DNA from: Lumnitzera littorea
Taxonomy: Eukaryota; Streptophyta; Magnoliopsida; Myrtales; Combretaceae
DNA length: 64,000 nt
Direction: 5' to 3'
NCBI GenBank assembly: GCA_024138015.1
Contig: JAMXBB010000009.1
Span: 40,673,096 to 40,737,095, forward strand
The position numbers were made by a program, and so were the translations under genes. Shown piece by piece: positions 24,707 to 33,842 of the stretch (its first letter is position 1; every line of letters begins with the position of its first letter). The notes below the pieces were generated by a model. That model worked only from the letters and a program-made list of their open reading frames with translations. It was not told where the DNA came from and made no database searches.

Positions 24707-25354
24707 TGTTGGGTATAGATATATGTATCACATACGTACCGCGTATAAAGTCACACTATATGTGACTAGGGAAATGACTTGAATGACTCATACAAAATGA
24801 TCAGGAGAGAAACGTAAAGAGGAGAACTAAGCGATCTTAGTCTGGCTTTAACACATATGGTGATAGGTGGAGGAACGCGATGGCATTAAACTCCAAGATT
24901 AATGAAAAACGAGGTAGTATTCTTCATGTGTTTGAGTGTTTAATCTTTGAGGTAAAGTTCCAGCAGAGTAACGGCGTTAATAGAGATTTTTTTCTTATCC
25001 AAATAAAGACGTGAATTAGATATTTATAAGAAATAATAATTAATCACATCCATCAAATCATGACAGTGATCAATTGTTAAGATTGAAGTCCTTTATTAAT
25101 AGATTTTAAGTAGACTATTTTCATAAGTTTAGACCCAAATAAAGGTTTTATTTATTATTTTAGTATAAGTCAAACTAAAAAAATATTAAATCAAACAAAC
25201 TCATCCAATGAATCCTACTTCAAATCTACCATACTAAATCTTCTTTAATCATCTCGATAATTTATGAAAATAGCTTCTCAAACTTTATAACTTTAACTAC
25301 CAAATTAATTTAATTAATAAACTTGAACCTCAATATTAAATTTAGCTTTTTACA
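24707..25354 (-). repeat. 5' LTR of the Tat-like element
   Basis: This is the partner of 12,267-12,906 (TGTTGG...TACA). Its outer edge is only 288 bp from the UGT start codon, and the element reads away from the gene. Confidence 0.85.
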
Positions 25355-25642
25355 CCCTCTTTCATGCAACATCATTTTATTTTTTCTACAACTTTTAGTC
25401 TCCTTCTCTCGACTGCCAGTCACATAACACCCTATTATTCTCTCTCTCCTCTACCCCTATTAATTTCTCTCTCCATTTATTCTTTCCTCTCTTCTCTCTT
25501 CCTATCCTTTACCACCAAACCCACCAGCCAACCCACCTAACCCCACCCCGGGGCGGGGAACTTTTGTCTTTCTATTTAGGACTCAGGTAACCTGCTTTTG
25601 TCTCGTAAAACCGTTGCTGAATCCTCTTCAACCTTATCCTCC
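25355..25642 (+). promoter_or_regulatory. UGT 5' leader / proximal upstream region
   Basis: A pyrimidine-rich stretch (25,400-25,510, many CT and TCTCT blocks) precedes a C-rich stretch (25,514-25,550, several CCCACC units and ccccgggg). No convincing TATA box lies close to the ATG. The conserved CCAAT/TATA pair is beyond the retrotransposon at 12,143-12,199. By comparison with copy B (42,879-43,119) this segment was probably the 5' untranslated leader. Confidence 0.5.
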
Positions 25643-27076
25643 ATGGCTGACACTACCATCGGTAACACCGAAAGCCTCCATATAGTGATGCTACCATGGC
25701 TAGCGTTTGGTCACATGATACCATACCTAGAGCTCGCCAAGCTTCTCGCTCAGAGGGGTCACAAAATCTCCTTCATATCAACTCCAAACAACATTGACCG
25801 TCTCCCAAAACTCCCACCATCTATTTCAGCCCACATAAACTTCGTCAAAATCCCATTACCGCACGTACCTAACCTCCCACATAGCGCAGAAGCTACCGTA
25901 GACTTACCTTATGACAACGTCCAGTATCTAAAACAAGCTTGTGACTTGCTTCAAGAACCCATTACCCAGTTCCTGGAATCAGCTAAACCGGATTGGCTGC
26001 TGCACGACTACTTCTTTTACTGGGCTTCAGCTGCTGCGCGTGAGCTTGGCATTGCCACTGCATTTTTCAGCATATTCATTGCAGCAATGGTGTGTTTTGT
26101 AAAACCTACGAGCCGTAAGTACGATGACATGGTGGACGATCTGGTAAAACCGCAAGACTTCACTGTTCCGCCGAAATGGATCCCTTTTCCTACCAACGTA
26201 TCCTTCCGCTTGTTCGAGATAAGGAAGATATTTGATACCGTAACAGGTAATGTTTCCGGAGTCTCCGACATGGAGCGGGGGTGGTTGAGTTTGAAAGGAA
26301 GCGATGCTTTATTAGTTAGGAGTTGCTTTGAGATTGAACCGGAATGGTTAAACCTTTTACAGGATCTTCACGGAAAACCGGTTATTCCGGTCGGCCAAAT
26401 CCCGACAACACCAAGTGAATCCAATCCAACAATGGACACATGGCGGGAAATAAAACTGTGGTTGGATGGAAAAGACCGAGGTTCGGTTTTGTATGTGGCG
26501 TTTGGCAGTGAGGCTAAGCCGTCCCAAGATGAGGTTAATGAGATTGCCTTGGGAATAGAGTTATCCAGATTACCGTTCTTCTGGGTTCTTAGGACTCGCT
26601 GTGGAAGCGAAGATAACGAGATCATCAAGTTGCCGGATGGGTTCGAGGAGCGAACCAAAAGCAGAGGCGTGGTTTGGACGAGCTGGGCACCTCAATTGAG
26701 TATTTTGAGTCATGAGTCTGTAGGCGGGTTCTTGACTCACTCAGGATGGAGTTCTGTTGTGGAGGCGATTCAGTTTGAAAGATGTCTAATACTCTTGACT
26801 TTTCTTGCGGACCAAGGTCTTAATGCTAAGGTTCTAGAGGAAAAACAGATAGGGTATCTCATTCCGAGGGAGGAACACGATGGATCCTTTACGAGGACTG
26901 GAGTAGCTGAAGCTATAAAGTTTATCATGGTAGAGGATGGAGGGAAGATTTACAGGGACAATGTAAAGAAGATGAAGAAAGTGTTTGGTGACAGAGATTT
27001 GCAAGCACGTTATGTGGATAATTTAGTAGGCTACTTATGTACCCACAAGAAGAACAGAAGTTCTGAAGACAAATAG
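25643..27076 (+). CDS. UGT91-like family-1 UDP-glycosyltransferase (putative rhamnosyltransferase type)
   Basis: A single-exon, 477-residue protein, the usual length for plant UGTs. These cytosolic GT-B enzymes transfer a sugar from a UDP-sugar to small molecules. The N-terminal acceptor domain has the catalytic His in LAFGHMIPY (H24) and the partner Asp in DWLLHDYFFYWA (about D122). The C-terminal PSPG box is at residues 348-391, from WAPQLSIL to LADQ. The box carries HSGWSS instead of the common HCGWNS and ERC where many members have a Pro, and ends Asp-Gln. The style (LPWLAFGHMIPYLELAK, HSGWSSVVEA) matches the UGT91 group, often annotated UDP-rhamnose:rhamnosyltransferase, which often adds sugar to sugar. 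Acceptor and donor cannot be read from sequence. The start is the ATG in cctccATGG; the frame is open 45 bp further upstream but without an ATG. The TATA box is separated by a 13-kb retrotransposon. Copy B is a pseudogene, so this is the only working copy here. Confidence 0.9.
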   Translation: MADTTIGNTESLHIVMLPWLAFGHMIPYLELAKLLAQRGHKISFISTPNNIDRLPKLPPSISAHINFVKIPLPHVPNLPHSAEATVDLPYDNVQYLKQACDLLQEPITQFLESAKPDWLLHDYFFYWASAAARELGIATAFFSIFIAAMVCFVKPTSRKYDDMVDDLVKPQDFTVPPKWIPFPTNVSFRLFEIRKIFDTVTGNVSGVSDMERGWLSLKGSDALLVRSCFEIEPEWLNLLQDLHGKPVIPVGQIPTTPSESNPTMDTWREIKLWLDGKDRGSVLYVAFGSEAKPSQDEVNEIALGIELSRLPFFWVLRTRCGSEDNEIIKLPDGFEERTKSRGVVWTSWAPQLSILSHESVGGFLTHSGWSSVVEAIQFERCLILLTFLADQGLNAKVLEEKQIGYLIPREEHDGSFTRTGVAEAIKFIMVEDGGKIYRDNVKKMKKVFGDRDLQARYVDNLVGYLCTHKKNRSSEDK

Positions 27077-27925
27077 TGAACTTTCTTCAGCACAGTTGAT
27101 TCTTGAGGGATTTGATTGATTGTTTCTAAAGCATGATTTCCATGAAAATAAGCTTAGCTCCCTGGCAAGCAGCACTATAGTTTTGATTGCTCTTGCAAGA
27201 GTTGGAAGTTTTTTCTTGTTATGTTGTATTTTGATCACGACATCCGATAAAATTGAGGTGATATAGTGTGCTCCTTATGCATTGCTGCAAAGTCAATCTG
27301 CAGTTTAAACTTCAATATATGATTTTCTTTTTGTTCTTTGATATTAAGCCTGTCGAAAAAACTCAATTCATTGAATAGGCAATGTACATTACCAAGGATC
27401 ATGAAATGAAGATGTCACAAATGACTCCGTTAGGATTAACATACAACCAAATTAGTTACAAAAGTAGCAAATCTTACACATGGGTAGATTTACTTCAGCG
27501 AGAAAATGAAACTGAAAATTTGTTATAACTGCATCAGCCTAAGAAGATGAAACATCCGAATTTAGAAAAAAACATTCTTTCTTGGACATCTATAGTAATT
27601 CTTTAGAAAAAACATTCGATCTTTCTTTATTTATTTATTTTTTTTTTGTCTTCACACTAAAAAAGAAAAAAAAAAGTAGCTTTTGCTAATTTCTTTGGTG
27701 ATTGGTGAATTGTAATAATGAAGCTCAAAAAACAGTCTGATAAAAGATAGGCAAATCATCTTTTCTTCTCTTAACCCAGCTGGCCAAATTTGCTTTGTCG
27801 TTTCTTTATCTCGTAACCTAGTGGCTTTCAGTTTATTTACATGGATGTGGCTAAGTGTGTCTGGAAATTTTATTATTTATAAGTATTTGTTTTGGTGTGA
27901 TTAAGTGGGGAAATTCTCTAGTTTT
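27077..27925. other. UGT 3' flank
   Basis: No gene. It is collinear with 51,026-51,775 in copy B, including the gcttagctccctggcaagca block and the aaaaaacattc(g/a)atcttt block. The UGT 3' UTR and poly(A) region presumably lie in the first few hundred bases. Confidence 0.6.
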
Positions 27926-28206
27926 AGGCTTCGTTTGGCTTCTTTGTTTTTTTTGGTTTTATTGGTATTTTATTATTATTTATTTGAATTTTTATGTTTG
28001 GTAAAAATAAAATATTAATAAAATGAAAATATAAATATAATGAAAATATTAATTAAAACAAGTATATTTTTATTTTTTAATTTTAATACAATAATCACCA
28101 TCTGCATCATAATTATAAAATATAAATTGATAAAATAGTTTTTTAGATGTTAAATTTTAAATAAATATAAATGAAAAAAAAAAAAACACAATCCAAACAA
28201 TACCTT
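27926..28206. mobile_element. Short MITE-like element shared by both duplication copies
   Basis: The left end aggcttcgtttgg and the reverse complement of the right end aaggtattgtttgg form an imperfect inverted repeat around 281 bp of AT-rich sequence. A more decayed version sits at about 57,015-57,358 in copy B, so the insertion predates the duplication. No target-site duplication was seen. Confidence 0.5.
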
Positions 28207-28889
28207 AAAGAGAGAAGGATTGCTCTCAAGGATTAAGCTTTTCTTTATCTAGTAGTATTAGTTTTTAGTTCTATATGCATCATGTTGAGAGTTGATGTCA
28301 ATGGAGAATTGTGTTGTTTTAGGTAACAGCTTTTAACTCTTTAATTAGTTAAGGTTTTACACCTTTAATCATTAACATTTATCTAATTTTCTAATTGAGT
28401 CTTATTTCTTTTTTTTTTCCAAGTCTTTATGTTTGTCTGCATTTACAAATCAGGATTTTCATTATGCCATTGACTTTATTTATCCATAATATTACACAGC
28501 AACACTTGATTCATTGAAAAAGTTTAATTTAGATAAATAATATAGTTAAATAAGCATGCTATTGTGCAAACATCAAATATTTAATAGAAAATAAATTACA
28601 AGAAAAATAAAGGACACAATAGAATTTACGTACTAATGTAGCCAACACTATCTTAAGAAGAGAATCCTCATTCTTTAAGAATAACTAATGTAGTATATAT
28701 TGTAAAATCTTATAGCTATTTATGTATATAACCCATAAAAACATGATTCCTTCACACCTTGACCTGTTATTGAAGTCCCTTTTTGGTTGAACTTCGAAAA
28801 TATTGGTTGGTTTATAATTTGAGTTTGGTTACAATAATCTAAGCTACTCAACAATTTTTCACCTTAACTTAAATTATCCAAGCCATCAA

Positions 28890-29330
28890 AACCAAAAATA
28901 GATCTCTGTCATCTCTAACGGGCCTCATAAGTAGACATTCACCAAGTCTAAGTTGTGTTTGAACTTTTCTACAAGTAATGACTTTATCAATAAATTTACT
29001 GGATTATCTTTTCTAACTATCTTCTCTATAGAAAACAACTTGTCTTCTATGACATCTCATATGAAGTTCGACTCAATATTAACGTGCTCTCATTTATCAT
29101 GATAAATCGGATTCTTTGCCAAGCTCAATGCACTTTTACTATATGATAAGTTTTTGAACATCTAAGCCCAAGTTAATAATAAGACCATGCAACCACATAC
29201 CTTCATTAACCCCTTCTATCAATCACATGTATTCAACTTCAATGGAAAACAAAGCTACTATATCGGCTAAAGTGTTGCTTTTCCATCTAATATCACTTCC
29301 ATAGAGGGTAACAATATAACATGTCAGGTA
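28890..29330 (-). pseudogene. Copia RNase H remnant in copy A
   Basis: Minus-strand reading gives GSDIRWKSNTLADIVALFSI, EVEYM, IEGVNEGMWLHGLIINLGLD, then after a frameshift SKSALSLAKNPIYHDK and a C-terminal FKHNLDLVNVYL. This is the usual order of the copia RNase H end (W-S-x(n)-E-A-E-Y, S-A-L-x-L-A-x-N-P-x-Y-H). Upstream domains are missing. Sequence on its 3' side (28,210-28,880) is probably the old 3' LTR. The same remnant is in copy B at 58,040-58,460. Confidence 0.75.
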
Positions 29331-30126
29331 ACTTCTTCTTATATGGGCTCATAAGTTGGCTTGACATGCTTGTGAGTAGTTTTGGGAGCAAGCTTATAAG
29401 TTTTCTATGTAATATATAATTAAAACCCAAAAGTTGATATCTATATATTATATATTATTTAATAAACATAATCTAGTTTTATTCATTTTTCATTCACTTA
29501 TCCATTTAGGTATTTTTAATTTTCTTGATTTATCAACATATGATATGTGATATCTCATAAATTAGCAATTAAGATATGAACATCTGAGTATTAGGATAAA
29601 GCCCTATCTTTGTACGATTAGGGTCAACAATTAATTTAGGGCATTCGGAAAAGTAAACTGATTAGGTTAAAATCTTAAGAAAAACAAGATAACCTTAATC
29701 GAGGAATTTTCGTATTCTTGGAAGTTAAGAAAATAATAAAATATCAAGAATATAATTAAAATAGTAAAAATTTACTCTATATGAGATACTAAAGTTGAAT
29801 TTAAGATAATCGTATATAAATTTAAAGCTTTCTGGAAAATATATCCAATTGAGCTTAAGCTTTACAATTCAATTAGAAAAATTAGTTGAAATAACCAAGT
29901 AAAGTTAAATTTCAAAAATAATAACTAAAAATCTTAATTTTTGCCAGTGTAATTATTCAATATAGTATAAAAATAATTAAAACTCTTAAAATTAAGCTCG
30001 GAATGTGATAGGGATTTATAGATAAGTTAATTAGAAAATAAAAGAAAAACAATATATTATACAAGTATACATGTATTTTTATAAATATACTTAATATATA
30101 TAATAAATATACTCATAAATTAACTT

Positions 30127-31047
30127 AAAATTATATAATTATGCATAATAAGCATTAAATTTGCAAAATTTAATAGGAAAAATATATTAAAAATAAAGGA
30201 CATGCTAGAAACATGGTTATATGCGTATAGTTACTCATTACATGTATTACTTATATAGTGTATATATACACGCATATTTAATACAATAACTAAATATACT
30301 TAAATTATTCAAATTTCATTAAAATTACGCTAAAATTAAACCAAAACTTATCCAAATGATGAGGGGATTTCTAGAATCCACATGGCACTTCAAGAACGTT
30401 TGGAATGGATGACTCTAAAGTGAATCATCAATAATTTGCCACCTCTTACTTTTTGTTTTTCGAGAAAATTATTCAAATAAATTACTTAATAATTAAGAAA
30501 AAATTTCAACCAACCTAAAACATTATAAATAAGATATTAGGACTTAGATTTTATGTTTTGGTAACCAAAAACACTTAAGAAAAAATTAGAAAAATATTTC
30601 AAAAAAATAGAGCAAAAGTTGNCCTCTTACTTTTTGTTTTTCAAGAAAAATATTAAAATAAATTACTTATAAAATTATATAATTATGCATAATAAACATT
30701 AAATTTGCAAAATTGAATAGGAAAAATATCTTGAAAATAAAAGACATGTTAGAAACATAGTTATATGCATATAGTTACTCATTACATGTATTACATATAT
30801 AGTGTATATATGCACGTATTTTAATACAATAATTAAATATACTTAAATTATTCAAATTTCATTAAAATTATACTAAAATTAAACTAAAACTTATCCAAAT
30901 GATGTGAGAATTGCTGGAATCCACGTGTTACTTAACAACACCTAGAATGGATGACTCAAAAGTGAATCATTAATAATTTGTCACCTCTTACTTTTTGTTT
31001 TTCAAGAAAAATATTAAAATAAATTACTTAATAATTAAGAAAAAATT
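30127..31047. repeat. Direct repeat of about 380 bp, spaced 544 bp, with an N at 30,622
   Basis: 30,127-30,507 and 30,671-31,047 match closely (e.g. aaaattatataattatgcat and cattacatgtattac at the same offsets). A partial third copy of the unit's end (cctcttactttttgttttt) lies at 30,623-30,669, directly after the only ambiguous base of the window. No coding content. Confidence 0.8.
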
Positions 31048-33565
31048 GTAACTGAGTCTAATTATCATAAATAAGACCCGCTTACAACAAATACTCCCAT
31101 CATATCTAAAGAAAGGCACATAAAGACCAAAGAATTAACATAGAAACAATGAACACTTACTAAATTAAAACTCAAAATGACCAACTAGAAGCTAGGGAAT
31201 ATCATACAATATTTTTCTCTTTTCTTCTTTTCTCTTTTTATTTATAATTTGCTTTTAATGGTTTGGATAGGTATGTACAGAGAATCATTCAATAATGGAA
31301 GAAGATTATGACCCATAGAAAGAAGCACAAAAAAGGAACTAAACATGATGCAAGAAGTAGAGGAGAATGATATTAGACATTAGGGAAGATATTATTTACA
31401 TAAATGGACAAACATACCTTATACCTAAATTAGCTTTTGATTTCATTGGATTAATTTGCATTCTAATGTAAATGCCTATGGATGAATGAATAAAACAGTG
31501 AATGATGAAATGAACACATGAATTTATAGAGGAGTCACATAATATTGATAAAGAAAAGAAACAAAATATTGTTAAAGCAAGCGTATCAAACTACCACTAG
31601 GGGGTAAAAGAATCTCAAAATATGAAAGGATTTTCTTTCTCTAGATTGCTAGAGAGAGAGGTTCCATGGACCAATAATGAACTAAACAATATAAGAATAA
31701 CAAATTTAGTAGGTAGATAATATAATTACAAAAACAACTTGTGATGGGTTTCATGACACAAGACAAAAGTGGTCCCGCTTTTTTTTATACGAGGAGCTGA
31801 GTGCTATGGTAACAATTTGTTTGATATAATTCATGTCCTTCTAAAACTCACCAAATTCTTATCCCAATCAATGATGAAGATATGGATTTTTAAATTGGAA
31901 AACAAATAGTTAGTTAATTTAGTGTAAATCCTTTATGAATTAATATCATTATTCCTTTTGTAAAAAAAATAAAATATCTAAAATTATCTATAAATGATTT
32001 TCTTGATTTACAATTAAAATTTTTATATTCTACTACAACTAGCTTTAACGTTGGTGTCTCCCATGACGTAGAGGAACTGGCCTCCGTTCCTTTTGTGGTA
32101 ATCATAGTCCCTTCACGCGGGGACATTCCCCAAACAGGGGACGTCTTTTATCTTTTATCTTTTTTTATTATTATTTGTGAAATAGAATTGTAAAAATATA
32201 ATCAAAATTAATATGATTATTATTACAATATTTATTATATTGCACAAAATTATATTTGTTAATAATAAAATTGTACCTACAAAATATTAAAAATAGTTAT
32301 TTAAAATTTATTTTATATGATTCATAAAATTATAGAAAAATATTAAGGAATTTTGGTGAAAAAACTTAGAAATAAAGTGCAAAGTTTATAAAGGAGCCAA
32401 TGTGGATGTATAAGGAAATTTCAAAGTTATTATGGAATAAAATGCTCTAATATCCTTACTTTTAATAAAATCAAGGAAAAATTATAAATAACCTTTTTGA
32501 ACTTTAATTTATGTGTAGATTGACTTTATGAACTTTTAAAATGTGATTTTGACTCTTTAAATTTTGATAAATTTGTGATATTAAAGATATTTCTTTTTTT
32601 TTAATGAAAAATGTTTTATTATGATCAAATATTATGAGGTTTTAAAGCATAGTTTGATAAGTTTAAGAAGTACTCGTATATTAAAATCAAAGTGTAAGGA
32701 ATTATTTTTAACTTAGAAAAGTTGCTTGCTAATTTATTAAAATTTAAAGAGTTAAATATTACATTTTAAAAATTTTAAGAGTTAATTGATACCTAAATCA
32801 AAATTTAAGATAATTATATGTATTTTCATCCAAAATTAATCAGTTTCCAATCTCTTCAGCTATATTCACTAAAAGCACGTTCTTGATTCAAGTGGGATCG
32901 CTGCTGACACATTTTCCAATCTCTTTGCTACTGATTCATGATTCATGTGGGATCAGCATGGCCAGGGGTTGTATGGAACTAGCAATATCTTGAGCATAGA
33001 AAATGAATAATTTGCATGCATAATTCAGCATGGGTGGGCTCATATGCCGTACTGACATGAACAGCAATTTTTTATGGAAGGCTAGTTTTTTAAGGCACCT
33101 CTTTTATGTTTCTTCTGACTTTAGGTTAGTGGTGTCGGTAAATGTGACACTAGGTATATAAAAATGGTAAAAAATTAAGTAAATATATTACACAAGTGTT
33201 TGTTTAATAAGTAAATATTAGAGATAATGTTTTTTTAATGTTTGGTCATGAGAAAGTAACGGTTGAAAGAAAAATTATGACTACTGGTTTTTTAGAGAGG
33301 TATTGAGGAATTAAGTGAGAAAATAGTGGGCACGTACATATACTATCGAAAGCTGCAATCATACCATGAGTGCTAAAAAATAATAAATAATGAAGGAAAT
33401 TAATTATCTAAAAAATGCTTATAAGAATAGATTCTTTTTTCTTTTTTAATCAAGGAAGATTGAACAGATGCATTCATATAGCCATCTAAATAACATTTTT
33501 TTTTTTACAACTCTTTTCTTTAAATAATCCCCTCAAATAATTGCTCTATTCTAAATAACACAAAG
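31048..33565. other. Non-coding spacer between duplication copies
   Basis: No gene recognised. Short open frames (for example minus strand 32,126-31,914) show no family motif. Weak internal repetition is seen at 32,840-32,950 (two versions of 'ttccaatctctt ... gattcaagtgggatc'). Confidence 0.5.
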
Positions 33566-33842
33566 GCAATATTTGGTTGACTTAATAAGATTTTAATTCA
33601 ACCTATTTCTTATCCCATAAACCTATTCTTGTATTTGTTTAGTGGGATGCTTATTTCATAGAAGTGCTATTACATCACAATTCCCTTACAAAATCTAGGG
33701 AATAACCATTCTTTGCTTTTTTTTTTTTTTATGGTACATTTTCTCATCTAACCATAAGAACTCAAAATAAATATAAGGAATAACTATTATTTATTATAAT
33801 TCTATTTCTACCTATCCCATTCCTTAAACTAAACATATCATA
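33566..33842. mobile_element. Possible MITE at the left edge of copy B
   Basis: The left end aatatttggttgactt and the reverse complement of the right end gatatgtttagttt are similar, bounding about 275 bp of AT-rich non-coding sequence. Only the right end of this element is present at copy A (about 8,394-8,430), where the Sirevirus remnant takes its place. Boundaries are tentative. Confidence 0.35.

Larger units (their letters stand above)
12267..25354 (-). mobile_element. 13.1-kb Tat/Ogre-like Ty3/gypsy element with gag-protease but no visible RT
   Basis: Two related terminal repeats (12,267-12,906 and 24,707-25,354) both start TGTTGG and end in ACA. They enclose a minus-strand gag-protease region next to the right LTR. 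A primer-site-like sequence lies just inside the right LTR (24,675-24,691). A purine-rich strand follows the left LTR (ttttgccctct at 12,907-12,917, i.e. AGAGGGCAAAA on the minus strand), as expected of a polypurine tract. Copy B of the duplication carries the uninterrupted site (near 37,352). The flanking 5-mers are gaggg and ccctc, not a direct repeat, so no target-site duplication is claimed. I saw no reverse transcriptase, RNase H or integrase between 12,907 and 22,257. Instead there are a VPS13-like host fragment, a nested LTR-like segment and a degenerate repeat array. It would have depended on other elements to move. Confidence 0.8.
25355..29545. repeat. Segmental duplication copy A, UGT and 3' flank half
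   Basis: It is collinear with copy B pieces 42,879-43,550, 50,616-51,779 and 56,945-58,709. Similarity ends near 29,545, just after an AT-rich stretch (gatttatcaacatatgatat). The two coding sequences are about 92% identical by eye over the shared N-terminal part. Confidence 0.85.

Noticed and set aside
12262..25359. 5-bp target-site duplication of the Tat-like element (gaggg / ccctc)
   Set aside because: The two flanks are reverse complements rather than direct repeats, so they do not qualify.
25598..25642. Upstream in-frame extension of the UGT
   Set aside because: The first codon there is TTG, not ATG. The first ATG (25,643) has a good context and matches the family's N-terminus.
31914..32126. 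Minus-strand open frame beginning MSPREGTMITTKGTEASS
   Set aside because: Short, no homology recognised, low-complexity C-terminal part; no support as a gene.
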